Below, in pieces: positions 43,202 through 52,562 of a stretch of 64,000 nucleotides of DNA; within the stretch, counting starts at the first letter, position 1, and each line of letters starts with the position of its first letter. Source of the stretch: Rhizobium leguminosarum (GTDB taxonomy: Bacteria; Pseudomonadota; Alphaproteobacteria; Rhizobiales; Rhizobiaceae); contig NZ_LWBS01000121.1 in the NCBI RefSeq assembly GCF_001652265.1, positions 1-64,000 of the forward strand, given 5' to 3'. The position numbers and the translations under genes are program-made. The notes under the pieces were generated by a model. That model saw only the letters and a list, made by a program, of their open reading frames with translations, was not told the origin of the DNA and did not search any database.

Positions 43202-43548
43202 GCGTCTGTCTGCACTCCGGTGGTGGCGAGCATCTCAATGTACGCGTTTTTCTGGTCAAGGTTGGTCGGCGGAGAGACGATTGAATAAACTGTCGCCGAC
43301 CGCGCATCAAGAGCGCGCCATGTGGCGTCAAGCTCTCGCGTCTGCGTCGACGAGCGAACACGGATGGTAAAGGGCTGAACTCCCTGCAGCCGGCTGGCCA
43401 TCACGGCCTCAGACCCCATCCGCGGGGTAATCTCGGCTGCATCAGTAAAGACCGTTTCGAATTCGCCGGTTACGGTATTGCCGAAGCCATCGTCGCTCTG
43501 TCCGCGCTTCTGAAAGTGCAGCTTGGATCGCAGATTTCCTGCCGTCAT
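43198..43548 (-). CDS. Head closure / head-tail adaptor protein
   Basis: 116 residues from ATG 43548 (MTAGNLRSKLHFQKRGQSDD; GSEAVMASRLQGVQPFTIRV), the SPP1 gp16/HK97 head-tail joining family. Its start overlaps the stop of the small gene at 43545-43700. Confidence 0.82.
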   Translation of the reverse strand: MTAGNLRSKLHFQKRGQSDDGFGNTVTGEFETVFTDAAEITPRMGSEAVMASRLQGVQPFTIRVRSSTQTRELDATWRALDARSATVYSIVSPPTNLDQKNAYIEMLATTGVQTDA

Positions 43549-43700
43549 TTCGCTGGCCTTTCGGTAGGCGTGGCTTTGCTGGCCGCAATGGCCGCCGAGG
43601 CGCACGCGCGGGTGACGTTGTGGATGCCACCCGCTTTAAATGAGATCGTCACCTGCGGGCCCGGCTTCCAGTCATAGTCAGACAGAAACCGCAACCACAT
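43545..43700 (-). CDS. Small head-joining-region protein (51 residues)
   Basis: A short gene (MWLRFLSDYDWKPGPQVTIS, then FKAGGIHNVTRACASAAIAA). It starts by a TAATG overlap with the gene before and ends by ATGA overlap with the head closure gene. Members of this size and wording are common at this place in rhizobial phages. Function unknown. Confidence 0.75.
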   Translation of the reverse strand: MWLRFLSDYDWKPGPQVTISFKAGGIHNVTRACASAAIAASKATPTERPAK

Positions 43701-44110
43701 TAGAGCGCGACGCCGGGGAACTGGATGTCAACGTGGAGAACCGTGGTCGACTTGGCCAGACCAAGCTGGCAGATGTATTCGCCGGAGCCAATGTCGGCCA
43801 GAGGACACAGTCCGCCGGCGGTATCAGATAAATAGATAGCCTGCCCTGCGGTTAGGGCTGCGCCAATGGTGATATCGCCGCTCTTGTGAATGGCGATCGG
43901 CTGATTGAGGGACGCGCCGTTCAGGGCAATGCCCTTGGCCTGCCGTGCTTCGACCGTTGCGGAGTTGCTGTCGGCAAGCATCCACTTTTTGGTGGTCGAG
44001 CTCTGATATACTGCCTTGCCTGCGGCAATTGCTTCACCGGCAACGCCGGAGACTGCGGACGAGTCCGCGCCAGCGACCACGTTGGCCGCTGTGATTACGA
44101 GATCTGCCAC
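43700..44110 (-). CDS. Capsid decoration-like protein (DUF2190-like)
   Basis: 136 residues, Ala/Gly/Ser-rich and beta (ITAANVVAGADSSAVSGVAG; KSGDITIGAALTAGQAIYLS), similar in style to head decoration or DUF2190 virion proteins. Starts after a short gap downstream of the gp6-like connector gene. Exact family uncertain. Confidence 0.6.
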   Translation of the reverse strand: MADLVITAANVVAGADSSAVSGVAGEAIAAGKAVYQSSTTKKWMLADSNSATVEARQAKGIALNGASLNQPIAIHKSGDITIGAALTAGQAIYLSDTAGGLCPLADIGSGEYICQLGLAKSTTVLHVDIQFPGVAL

Positions 44111-44140
44111 TGATGGCTCCTATTCAAAAGAGGGAATGCG

Positions 44141-44728
44141 CTAACCGCGCCAGTTACGATGTGGCATCAGGAGCGCCTTGGATGCCAAGGGAAGCTCAAC
44201 CATCTTGCCGTCGCCGATGTCTTCGCGGTTCTCAAACCAGCTTCCAACCATCAGGAGTATTGCGTGCTTTATGCCATGCGGAACATCTTCGTATCCGGCG
44301 ACAAATATGATGCGAACCGACTCCGGCTCGCAAATCGTAGACGGCCAGGAGTTGCCGATCGCCGGCAATATGTAGCCGGGCTGCGTCGAGCCAATGCCGA
44401 ATGTTCGATAGCCAGCAACATCGGCCTCGACACCATTACTGCCCGTGTATTTGACGGAGGTGATGGAGGCGAGCGGAGCTAGCGGAATGTAAATGCGGCC
44501 AGCGTGGCCGTAAGCATCAGAGCATGGAAAGCGATCCACGCTGCATTCCCAAGTCTGGGCAGAGATAGCCCTGCCAAGCCATCCGTCGGCACCATCTATT
44601 AAGCCGACCGCAGCAGAAACGAGAGCATTGATATAGGCATCATCATCTGAGTGAAAAACACGGAGATGATTTTTTGCTTCGGCCAGTGACACCACTGGCG
44701 TCGCCGGAGGCGTCACTAGCTTGAGCAT
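44141..44728 (-). CDS. Head-tail connector protein (gp6-like)
   Basis: 195 residues with the gp6-family start (VSLAEAKNHLRVFHSDDDAY; INALVSAAVGLIDGADGWLG) and the middle PLAPLASITSVKYTG. Forms the ring under the portal in HK97-type phages. Confidence 0.87.
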   Translation of the reverse strand: MLKLVTPPATPVVSLAEAKNHLRVFHSDDDAYINALVSAAVGLIDGADGWLGRAISAQTWECSVDRFPCSDAYGHAGRIYIPLAPLASITSVKYTGSNGVEADVAGYRTFGIGSTQPGYILPAIGNSWPSTICEPESVRIIFVAGYEDVPHGIKHAILLMVGSWFENREDIGDGKMVELPLASKALLMPHRNWRG

Positions 44729-44731
44729 ATT

Positions 44732-44920
44732 TTATTTACCGCGCTTACTGGTATGTACCACGGGAGCGTCCGCATCAGCCTTTGCGGCGTCAGCTTCGAT
44801 GAAGCCCTCGTCTACAAGACCGTCCGTAGCTACGCCGAAGTCACGTTCGTCACCCGGAACCAGGCTCTCGACCGTGAAGCCGTCCGCAGCATATGCGAAC
44901 GGCTTGATGACAGTAGCCAT
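44732..44920 (-). CDS. Small phage protein between capsid and connector genes
   Basis: 62 residues (MATVIKPFAYAADGFTVESL; FGVATDGLVDEGFIEADAAK). TAATG overlap with the preceding gene. Such short acidic proteins recur at this place in HK97-type genomes; function unknown. Confidence 0.7.
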   Translation of the reverse strand: MATVIKPFAYAADGFTVESLVPGDERDFGVATDGLVDEGFIEADAAKADADAPVVHTSKRGK

Positions 44921-45303
44921 TAGGCGACAGGCGCCAGTTCGGCGTGGCCGAGGATAACGACGGCGCCAGCGGCGATCGACGTGCCGGACACGTAGGTGAG
45001 GACGACGCGGACGTAACGCTTGGATCCCTTGTAGCCGACGCGCTGAACGGCCGAAGCTGCAAGGTTTGCGAATGAGCCGAGAAGGTCGGCAGCGGCAACA
45101 TCACTCCATGCGGAGTTGTCGTCGCTTTCCTGCAGTTTCGGGGTGAAGAGGCCGGCGGCAACGATGGCGCCAGTATTGATTACAGCCGTTACCGACTGGA
45201 AGCCGCGGGCATCAACGCCGGTGCCAGTGCCCGTAGCGGTGAGAACGGCGGGAGCGACGGATGCCGCTACGCTGATGTTGTTGTATAGATCCCGTTTTGC
45301 CAT
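44920..45303 (-). CDS. Virion-associated hypothetical protein
   Basis: 127 residues, beta-rich (NNISVAASVAPAVLTATGTG; RYVRVVLTYVSGTSIAAGAV). Located one gene from the capsid; head decoration or joining function is likely, without a named family. Confidence 0.65.
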   Translation of the reverse strand: MAKRDLYNNISVAASVAPAVLTATGTGTGVDARGFQSVTAVINTGAIVAAGLFTPKLQESDDNSAWSDVAAADLLGSFANLAASAVQRVGYKGSKRYVRVVLTYVSGTSIAAGAVVILGHAELAPVA

Positions 45304-45384
45304 AGGATATTAGCTCCATTGAAAAAGGCCGCGCTAGCGACCTTGTTAAGAGCCTCGCGGCTCGATGATGCGGCGTGCCGCGAG

Positions 45385-46095
45385 TTAGGTTGCCGCCAAA
45401 ACGGCAGCTTGGGAAGGATGGTCTAGTCGTGCGTTCTTGTGGTGATTGTCATCGGCCCAAAGCGGCTGAAGATTTGACAAAGCCCAAGCTTTCTTGAAGC
45501 CTTCGCATTCTGGCGTTGAATACCCGAAAGACGCCTTCGGGAAGACATGGTCAACATGCCACTCCCCGTAGTTCTCCCAAGACATTCCATGCTGAAAAAG
45601 CGGCTCTAACCGCGCCACCAACTGTTCAAGGCTATACCCCAGCAAGTCGAACGTCGATTTGCCGTTCTTTGACCCGCGCTTTATCGAAGCATACACGCTG
45701 GAAGAGATGGCCCTATCCAGACGTTGCTTAGGATCGTTCGCTATCACCCTGTGATAGTGTTCAAGCGCGATCTTACGGGCTTTTTCGGGGTTCGCTGCGC
45801 GCCACTTCTTATTCGAAGCATTCGTCTTACCCCTATCTCGCCTTGCCGTTGTTTTTACGTTGATTTCAAGAGGATTGGCTGCGTATCGAGCGCGGGCCGA
45901 TGCGTTGACTAAGTCAGGGTTCTCCGCAATCCATTTGGTGGTATACGAATTCCTGCACTTTTTGCAGTCGCCACGAACGCCAAAGGCACCAGTTGGCGCC
46001 TTTGAGAATTGGTTTAATTGCTTCTCCTCCCCGCACTTTGTGCAGGTTTTGCATTGCAAATCTGGAAAAGGCGCACTAATTGCGTCGATAGCCAT
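45385..46095 (-). CDS. HNH endonuclease with zinc ribbon (homing type), paralogue of the 40846 gene
   Basis: 236 residues: CKTCTKCGEEKQLNQFSKAP and CKKCRN ribbons at the N-terminus, HNH core at the C-terminus (HGMSWENYGEWHVDHVFPKA; LSNLQPLWADDNHHKN). Inserted between capsid and the following head gene. Shares domain order and wording with 40846-41736 but is 60 residues shorter. Confidence 0.87.
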   Translation of the reverse strand: MAIDAISAPFPDLQCKTCTKCGEEKQLNQFSKAPTGAFGVRGDCKKCRNSYTTKWIAENPDLVNASARARYAANPLEINVKTTARRDRGKTNASNKKWRAANPEKARKIALEHYHRVIANDPKQRLDRAISSSVYASIKRGSKNGKSTFDLLGYSLEQLVARLEPLFQHGMSWENYGEWHVDHVFPKASFGYSTPECEGFKKAWALSNLQPLWADDNHHKNARLDHPSQAAVLAAT

Positions 46096-46195
46096 GGATA
46101 CTGCCTCAATCAGTTTCTAGGGTCAGGGCTGGCAAGGTGTTTCCGCACCTCGCCAGCCCGAACTAGATAGTCCTAAGCGGCAGTATTTTCAAGCG

Positions 46196-47575
46196 TTAAG
46201 CCGAAGTGAGCAGAAGCTTTACAGCCTCAAAGTTCGTGACATCACCGCCGACGCGGCGGCGGTTGTAGAACTTGACGTACGGCTTGGCGGTCAGGTTGTC
46301 GCGCAGGAGCGTCAGGCCGAGGCGATCGACGATCGTGTATGCCGACTTGAAGTCGCCAAACGCAACCGAGAGAGACGAAGCCGCAACAGTCGGCATGTCT
46401 TCGCAACGCTGAACTGGGAACCCAAGGATCGTGGCCGGCTGGCCGCCCTTGATGTCGCCCATCTGCCAGAGATAGTTGCCCTGGCCGTCCTTGAGCTTCA
46501 TGACGTCGCGAACCGTGAGGCGCTTCATCAGGAAGTTGGCGTTCTGCGTGTAGTAGTCCTTCAGCGAGAAGGCCAGATTGTAGAGCGCGTCAGCGGTGAT
46601 GGTCGTTGCACCACCGGAAACAATCTGTTCGATTTTGCCGTTTTCGAGATGGCCATCGGCGCTGGAGGTGGCCCAGTTGGCATAGCTCAGAAGACCGCGC
46701 GGCTGATTGACGCCAGTACCGGTGAAGAATGCAGTCGCTTCGATGCGGCCCATCTTGTCGCCAACCTTGTTGGCAACCCATGCCTCGATATCAAGGCCGG
46801 CATCTTCCAGCATGTTCTGGGTGACGCGGGGCTCAGCGAACATTTCGTGAGCGAAGATCTTCGAAACACCAACCTGCGAGGTCGTGGTTTCGGAAGGCGC
46901 AGTGGTCTCGCCGACCCATCCGCCGAATCCAAACTCGCCTTCGTCGCGGGGGATTTCGAGTTCCTTGCCGCCGATCGTCTCGACAGTGGCGAGAGCGCGG
47001 AGGTTGGACGTTTCGAAAATGCGGGTGATGATGCGGCTGGATACGGTCTTCGGCACCAGATAGCCGCCGTCCGGATCCGAGCCGGTCTGCATTGCGGCCT
47101 GGACGCTTGCCGGCATTGCGGCATCGGAGCGGGCACGCATGTAAGGAGCGAACGATTCAGCGTAAGCGGCATATGCCTCTTCGTCTGCTTCGATCTTGGT
47201 GTTGATGCCGAGCTTGCCAGCGTTTGCGAGTTTCGCCTTGGCGAACTCGAAAGCAGCTTTAGCGTCGGCAACGGATTCGTCGCCAGCCCAACCAGCAGAG
47301 ACGCCGGGGCGCTTCAGAACGGCTTCGACCTTCTCGACGTTGTCGTTGACGGCCTGCAGACCCTTCTCGAGGGCGAGGTGCTTGGTCTCGACGGAAGCTG
47401 CGTACTTGTCGAGCTTCTCGGCGACCAGCGGGTCGATCTTCTTGCCGGCCGCGTCGATTTCATCGCGCATGGCCTTGAGTTCGCGCTGCGTGTTGTCATT
47501 CAGCGCCTTGACGTCGTCGCCGAACTTCTTGATGTCAGCCGTGATCTGCTCGGCTACCTGTGCAGTAATGGTCAT
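46196..47575 (-). CDS. Major capsid protein, HK97 family
   Basis: 459 residues. The first about 110 residues are a coiled-coil delta/scaffold domain (ADIKKFGDDVKALNDNTQRE), removed by the prohead protease; a Ser/Gly-rich cleavage region follows. The rest is the HK97 fold (TGSDPDGGYLVPKTVSSRII; TSQVGVSKIFAHEMFAEPRV; ILGFPVQRCEDMPTVAAS). Preceded by the protease, as expected. Confidence 0.95.
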   Translation of the reverse strand: MTITAQVAEQITADIKKFGDDVKALNDNTQRELKAMRDEIDAAGKKIDPLVAEKLDKYAASVETKHLALEKGLQAVNDNVEKVEAVLKRPGVSAGWAGDESVADAKAAFEFAKAKLANAGKLGINTKIEADEEAYAAYAESFAPYMRARSDAAMPASVQAAMQTGSDPDGGYLVPKTVSSRIITRIFETSNLRALATVETIGGKELEIPRDEGEFGFGGWVGETTAPSETTTSQVGVSKIFAHEMFAEPRVTQNMLEDAGLDIEAWVANKVGDKMGRIEATAFFTGTGVNQPRGLLSYANWATSSADGHLENGKIEQIVSGGATTITADALYNLAFSLKDYYTQNANFLMKRLTVRDVMKLKDGQGNYLWQMGDIKGGQPATILGFPVQRCEDMPTVAASSLSVAFGDFKSAYTIVDRLGLTLLRDNLTAKPYVKFYNRRRVGGDVTNFEAVKLLLTSA

Positions 47576-47584
47576 AAAGACCTC

Positions 47585-48439
47585 CTAATATTTGAGAGTT
47601 GCCGAGACAGCCCTGACGGCTTCGGCCAGTGAAGTGAGATCGACTTCGCCAGCGTCCTGCAGTGGCTCGTCTTTGGTGTTTTCGATCACGCGCATCGCTG
47701 CGCGCGCTTTTGAACGTGACCACCCAGCGTCCTGCGTGAGTGCTCGCTCTAAATCTCTTTTTGTCGGGGCATCTTCGGTCGCGTCATCCCGCCACTTCAG
47801 CGAGTCCGGCACGGCGGAGAATACGGAAAGGTCAAACCGCGCTTTTGCTTCTGCGGCAGAGCCAACAGACGTAGCAAAGCCAGCCTCCTTGGCCTCCTTG
47901 GCGGTAAGCCACGTCTCATCATCCATCATTTGCTTGATGGAACGAATGCCGGTCGTGGTTCTGGCCGCGTAGGTTCTGGCCAGCGCGTCGTCGATCTTGC
48001 CGAGGACTGTGGCGACATCGGCCATGTCGTGCCGATTCCCAACGCCAATGGTCCACGCATTGTGGATCATGAACATGGCGTTGTCGGCGATCGTGATTTC
48101 ATCGCCAGCCATCGCGATGATAGACGCGATTGAAGCCGCCAACCCAACCACTTCGACCTTTACCTTGCCGTCATAGGCGATCAGGTCGTTATAGATCGCG
48201 ATGCCGTCGAAGACGTCGCCGCCGGGGCTGTTGATGCGAAGCGTAATATCGCCAGTGGCATCCTTCAAACGTGCGCGAAAGCCGCGAGCGTCTGTGCCCC
48301 AGTAGCCAATCTCATCATAGAGATCTATTACGGTGCCGCCATCTTCGACTTTCGCATCGAACTTTGTTCCGACAGCGCGCGCGAAGAAGCGATCGCGGCG
48401 ATCACCCGCGAGGGGCGCGCCAACGTCAATTCTGTCCAT
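47585..48439 (-). CDS. ClpP-type prohead maturation protease
   Basis: 284 residues. ClpP/crotonase fold with the oxyanion segment INSPGGDVFDGIAIYN, catalytic Ser in GLAASIASIIAMAGD and His in MIHNAWT. Cleaves the capsid delta domain during maturation. C-terminal helical tail about 80 residues (RDLERALTQDAGWSRSKARA). Confidence 0.93.
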   Translation of the reverse strand: MDRIDVGAPLAGDRRDRFFARAVGTKFDAKVEDGGTVIDLYDEIGYWGTDARGFRARLKDATGDITLRINSPGGDVFDGIAIYNDLIAYDGKVKVEVVGLAASIASIIAMAGDEITIADNAMFMIHNAWTIGVGNRHDMADVATVLGKIDDALARTYAARTTTGIRSIKQMMDDETWLTAKEAKEAGFATSVGSAAEAKARFDLSVFSAVPDSLKWRDDATEDAPTKRDLERALTQDAGWSRSKARAAMRVIENTKDEPLQDAGEVDLTSLAEAVRAVSATLKY

Positions 48440-48451
48440 ATTTGTGGATTC

Positions 48452-49765
48452 CTAATTCGCGGCGGGCTTCAGCGATTCAGCGTGCCGCCCGAAGATTTCA
48501 GTCATCAATGCGTTTGCCGCTGTGTTGTTGTCGTTGGCTGGCGTAGAACCCGCAACTGGCGGGTACATATTCGTCGGCCGCCAATACTCACTGCCAAGGC
48601 CATCATCGCGACGATTGAAGTTCTCTTTCATCCGAACTTCATCTGGATTCCAGATGCCGTTTTGAATGCCGAGAGCATAACCTGCCATGCGGGTCGGGAA
48701 GTCGCCTCTCAGCAGATCTCCCATCTGGAATTCCGCGAAGTATTCTCCGCGCTCTCCCGGTGCCAGGAGATCTCGACTTATGGCCTGCTCCCAACGGCGC
48801 AGCCACGGGCGGAGCGAATGGATCACAAAGTCCAGGCTGCTGTGCTCAATGTTGCTGAACGTCGCCTTTTCAAGGTCATTCACGAGATGCGCAGGCACTC
48901 GGAAGATGCCGGCGATCTCTGTGCGCTGGAACTTCCTTGTTTCCAAAAACTGGGCGTCGTTAGGGTTGATCGAGAGGGCGACCCATTCCATGCCCTCCTC
49001 AAGCAGCAATGGCTTGCTTGAATTAGAAAGCCCGCCATACTTGTCCTGAAACTGCTGGCGCAGGTTCTCTGTCGCTTCCGGGCCAATTTGGGTCGGATGC
49101 TTCAAGACGCCAGATGGCTTAACACCGTTCTTGTATAGATGGGCGCCGAATTTTTCGGCGGCCAGACCAAGCCCAATTGGCTCGCGAGACAGCGAAATCA
49201 TCGACTGCCCGACATACCCCTTCGGCATCGGGCCGCGGATGTGATGCATATCCTTTTGGGATAGCTTCGTGCGGCTGTTGTCTGGCATTGTAACTTCATA
49301 CTTAGGCGTCCAGTCGACTGCCTGAGTAATGGTTACGCCATCCGGATTCAGCGGAATCAGGCCAATCGTTTGACCTTTTTTGTTACGCTCAACATAGGCG
49401 TACCCGTTACCTCGCGATGCGAGGTTGATCATCGTGCCCTCTGTGTACTCGAAAGCAGTATTCCAGGCGTTGGCCTGATCATGCAGCACTTGGTAAAGTG
49501 GATGATCTGTTGCCCTATCCTTGCCGCCGTCTGGCCGGCGTCGGTAGAGAATGCATGGCAAACTAGCCACACTCTCAGAAAGAACGCGAAGGCAAATTAG
49601 GACGGTACTGTAACGGATGGCCGCCTCTTGCGAGATGAACAGCCCCGTAGCGCTATCCCCGCCTCCGCCCTGGAGCCTCGCCCACTCCTCCATGGTCTTG
49701 CTGGCGATCTCGTTCACCGAACCAGACGCCCTTGGTCGCGCAATCGCGCCGAACAGTCCAGCCAT
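48452..49765 (-). CDS. Portal protein, HK97 family
   Basis: 437 residues: VNEIASKTMEEWARLQGGGG, RVLSESVASLPCILYRRRPD, HHIRGPMPKGYVGQSMISLS and GIFRVPAHLVNDLEKATFSN are canonical HK97-portal blocks. The C-terminal tail carries the PANDN motif. ATG 49765 overlaps the preceding small gene's stop (TGATG). Confidence 0.95.
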   Translation of the reverse strand: MAGLFGAIARPRASGSVNEIASKTMEEWARLQGGGGDSATGLFISQEAAIRYSTVLICLRVLSESVASLPCILYRRRPDGGKDRATDHPLYQVLHDQANAWNTAFEYTEGTMINLASRGNGYAYVERNKKGQTIGLIPLNPDGVTITQAVDWTPKYEVTMPDNSRTKLSQKDMHHIRGPMPKGYVGQSMISLSREPIGLGLAAEKFGAHLYKNGVKPSGVLKHPTQIGPEATENLRQQFQDKYGGLSNSSKPLLLEEGMEWVALSINPNDAQFLETRKFQRTEIAGIFRVPAHLVNDLEKATFSNIEHSSLDFVIHSLRPWLRRWEQAISRDLLAPGERGEYFAEFQMGDLLRGDFPTRMAGYALGIQNGIWNPDEVRMKENFNRRDDGLGSEYWRPTNMYPPVAGSTPANDNNTAANALMTEIFGRHAESLKPAAN

Positions 49766-49929
49766 CAATCACCACCGCGAGCTATGGCTATGACGCCAGC
49801 CAAGATAAGAACCCCGCAGACAATGAATCCTGCGGGCGGGTAAACCATCCAGGCGCCATAAGAAATGGAGGAGACGGCGAATAGGCCAGCCGCGTCGCGG
49901 GCTAAGACCGCCACTTTTGGCTTGTCCAT
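49765..49929 (-). CDS. Small membrane protein between terminase and portal
   Basis: 54 residues (MDKPKVAVLARDAAGLFAVS) with a hydrophobic pair ISYGAWMVYPPAGFIVCGVL / LAGVIAIARG. AGAGGATA stands upstream. Short proteins with a 'YPPAGFI' turn are frequent in this slot of HK97-type phages. Function unknown. Confidence 0.75.
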   Translation of the reverse strand: MDKPKVAVLARDAAGLFAVSSISYGAWMVYPPAGFIVCGVLILAGVIAIARGGD

Positions 49930-49940
49930 TAACGTATCCT

Positions 49941-51578
49941 CTATAGTTCAATGAAGCCGCGCGTTGCGTAGACCGACGTCGTATTCTCGACGTCCTCGTA
50001 CGTGCCGCCGGCGGCAATGGCCATGGTCAGCGCAACGGCACCATCGATGCGGCCGCGAGACTTTAGCTTGTCTGGTTTGCGATTGCCGGCAGCGTCGCGC
50101 GTCACCGTGGCATTGGTCATGCACATGTTCATGACTGGGTGCTCGCCATGAGCCAACTTTTGGTTCAAAAGCTTGCTGTCTAGCTCGCGCAGAGCCGGCG
50201 ACATTGTCTTAAATCCCTGCCTGAACGGTTGGAATAGCGCGTCGTCGCCTTCAATCTGCTCATCCTTGAATCCGGCCTTCTTAAGCCATGGCTTGAAGTG
50301 TCTCCAGTTCCAATCATCGAACGCGATGCGGCGGATATCAAGCGTCTGGACGAGGTCGTACGTGTATTTTGCCACGTATTCGTAGTCGACCGTGACGCCA
50401 GGCGCCGCCTCAAGGAAACCTTGCTCGTGCCAAATGTCGTAAGGAACTCGGTCAGCCTTAGATTTTTGCCTTATGTTTTCACCGGGCAACCAGAACGTTG
50501 GTTTGACGTGCCAGACCCCCTTCACAGGGGCGACGAGAACCAGAGCCGTGAGGTCATTGACCTCGGAAAGATCCATCCCCGCGAAGACTGGCAGGCCATC
50601 GAAGCTCTTTACTACCGGCGCGCCGCAGGCTTTCCATATAGATGGAGCAACCATGGGCGCGGACGCATCGATCCGCTGATTCAGGTGCAGCCAGCGAAAG
50701 CTCGCCTCTTCGGTGGGCTGTCGCGAAGCTCTCTCCGCATCATCCCTTACCGCAGTTAATGACTTGAAGAAGCCAAGCGCCGGGTTCGCCGCCCTCCACG
50801 CTTCCTCATCGAGGACATCGCAGTCAGCCGGCGCGCTGTATAGGTGACTGACAATACGGGGCGCTTTAGATGACTCTGCGTCATCAAGCCAGCAGGAAAA
50901 CAAGTCACCATCAGTGGCCGCCTGCGTGGAGATGGCAAAAACCATCGCCTTGTCGCCGTAGGCGCCCTGCGATGTGACGATCGCCTCAACGAAGTCGTCG
51001 GTAGGACCCTTGATCTGGCCGACCTCATCGAGGATCGCCAGGATTGGAGAGCCACCGTGGGCGCTCTTGGCCTCTGCCGAGCTCGCCTGATACTCCACAT
51101 TCATGGCCAGGCCGATAATCATCTTCGCCGAAGGCACGATGCGCACCAACTTGGAAAGACGTGGCGACATCATGCACATTTTACTGGCGTAGTTGTACAC
51201 CTCGGCGGCCTGCTTGCGAGAGCGGGCACCTGACATGATGCGGCTGTTCTGGTAAGCCTCTGGTCCAACGATGTGGGCCAGCAGAAGGCAAGCAATGGTT
51301 GCCGTCTTTGAGTTCTTGCGGGCAATCGACAGGTAGGCTCGAGCCGTTCCCGCCGGGTTGTCGTAAGTGCTTAGGATGAATGCTTCCTGAAACGGCAGCA
51401 ACTTGATTGGCTTGCCAACCAGTTCGCCTTCAGGAACGACCAGATACTCTTCGATGAACCGGCAAACGCGCTCCCCGCGGGATAATTTGCCGTTCGGTAG
51501 TTTCCGCCAATCGCGAAGAGATGGAACCGGGCCGCACTTTATCGCCGCCACAGTTGTTGCCGGCAGCTTCAATTGCAT
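49941..51578 (-). CDS. Terminase large subunit
   Basis: 545 residues. ATPase part with SIARKNSKTATIACLLLAHI (Walker A variant) and AILDEVGQIKG (Walker B and coupling Glu); nuclease part with GMDLSEVNDLTALVLV and the later Asp-rich KSRGRIDGAVALTMAI. It packages DNA through the portal. Confidence 0.95.
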   Translation of the reverse strand: MQLKLPATTVAAIKCGPVPSLRDWRKLPNGKLSRGERVCRFIEEYLVVPEGELVGKPIKLLPFQEAFILSTYDNPAGTARAYLSIARKNSKTATIACLLLAHIVGPEAYQNSRIMSGARSRKQAAEVYNYASKMCMMSPRLSKLVRIVPSAKMIIGLAMNVEYQASSAEAKSAHGGSPILAILDEVGQIKGPTDDFVEAIVTSQGAYGDKAMVFAISTQAATDGDLFSCWLDDAESSKAPRIVSHLYSAPADCDVLDEEAWRAANPALGFFKSLTAVRDDAERASRQPTEEASFRWLHLNQRIDASAPMVAPSIWKACGAPVVKSFDGLPVFAGMDLSEVNDLTALVLVAPVKGVWHVKPTFWLPGENIRQKSKADRVPYDIWHEQGFLEAAPGVTVDYEYVAKYTYDLVQTLDIRRIAFDDWNWRHFKPWLKKAGFKDEQIEGDDALFQPFRQGFKTMSPALRELDSKLLNQKLAHGEHPVMNMCMTNATVTRDAAGNRKPDKLKSRGRIDGAVALTMAIAAGGTYEDVENTTSVYATRGFIEL

Positions 51579-51592
51579 TGCTAACTCGCTTA

Positions 51593-52054
51593 TTAAGGCC
51601 TGGCCAGCAGATCATCCTCTAGTGGGTTGTCACCCTCGATGCCCTTGGCCGCCTCGCGCCGCTTGCCGACGACTCTTGCCTCGCCCGCTTGCGCACGCGC
51701 GTGGAGCGACAGAGACCTTCGAAACGACAGGATAGATGACGCGTGCATTTGCACGATTGACTTGCGCGGGTTGGCGACCGGAGTCCCTTTTTCAGATTTC
51801 GCAATGCCGCCCTCGTCGCGCAAAAGCTTCTGCTCTCGCGTCAGGTCCGCCATTGTGCGTGCCAACATCGCGGCCAGCTCCAACTGGTGCGACGACCATT
51901 CCGATCGCGCGTATTCGGCGATCACATTTCTAAAGAATGGAATGTCTTCTGCGTCGAGCGGAACGTTCGATGGTGGCGGAATCTCTTTCGTCGCCTTGGC
52001 CATGACGCGCACGGCTTCGGCCGCGCTGTCGATGCGCGCCTTACGCTTGGCCAT
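51593..52054 (-). CDS. Terminase small subunit
   Basis: 153 residues, highly helical (AAEAVRVMAKATKEIPPPSN; EWSSHQLELAAMLARTMADL), matching P27-type small terminases. Positioned 14 bases upstream of TerL. A strong promoter lies upstream at 52156-52184. Confidence 0.85.
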   Translation of the reverse strand: MAKRKARIDSAAEAVRVMAKATKEIPPPSNVPLDAEDIPFFRNVIAEYARSEWSSHQLELAAMLARTMADLTREQKLLRDEGGIAKSEKGTPVANPRKSIVQMHASSILSFRRSLSLHARAQAGEARVVGKRREAAKGIEGDNPLEDDLLARP

Positions 52055-52155
52055 TGCCGGTCCTCATAGGAAAAACTGTGTTAGCACTATCGCGAAACTC
52101 CAACACCGGTTCCCGGTCCGACGGTCTCTAGCGATTTGAGGGCGCCCTACCCTCC

Positions 52156-52184
52156 ATCATACCACACATAAATGCGGTCGTCAA
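52156..52184 (-). promoter_or_regulatory. Consensus-like sigma-70 promoter for the late (terminase) operon
   Basis: On the minus strand TTGACG, 17 bases, TATGAT, in an AT-rich spacer between the HNH gene and terS. Distance from the -10 box to the terS start is about 100 bases. Confidence 0.65.
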
Positions 52185-52232
52185 GCGAATAATTCGTATT
52201 AAATCAGTTATTTGTGAATATTTCTTGATGTA

Positions 52233-52562
52233 TCACGTCAACTCGATGGGGTAGCCGTCGACACCATAGGCAACGACTTTGCGTCCCGCGTCCTGTTGCT
52301 GGCCTACTGAGGAGTGGCATGACTTGCATGTGCTAATGAACGGACCAGACCAGAACTTCGTCACATCGCCCTTGTGTCCACCGTCCGCATGGTGGACTTC
52401 GGTAGCCTCGGTGACGATCTCCTGCATCATGCACCAATGACACAAAGGATGCAGACTCAGGTGTGCATGCCGCAAACGCCCCCACCTCGCGGTTGAATAC
52501 AGTTTGCGATATGCTTTTGCTTCATCAGAGCGATCAGCGGATGATGATCGGCTATGTGACAT
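52233..52562 (-). CDS. HNH endonuclease of the packaging module
   Basis: 109 residues from ATG 52562. HNH blocks: RKLYSTARWGRLRHAHLSLH, CHWCMMQ (zinc), EVHHADGGHKGD and SGPFISTCKSCHSSV. Small HNH proteins of this kind next to terminase are needed for cos cleavage and packaging in many phages (gp74-like). It overlaps the GIY-YIG gene's end by 11 bases. Confidence 0.85.
   Translation of the reverse strand: MSHSRSSSADRSDEAKAYRKLYSTARWGRLRHAHLSLHPLCHWCMMQEIVTEATEVHHADGGHKGDVTKFWSGPFISTCKSCHSSVGQQQDAGRKVVAYGVDGYPIELT

Noticed and set aside
41942..43288. 448-codon open frame on the plus strand
   Set aside because: Lies antisense to four clear tail genes (tail tube, DUF3168, gp10-like, part of head closure) and has no protein family features; a GC-bias shadow.
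46649..47632. 327-codon plus-strand frame
   Set aside because: Antisense to the major capsid gene; shadow.
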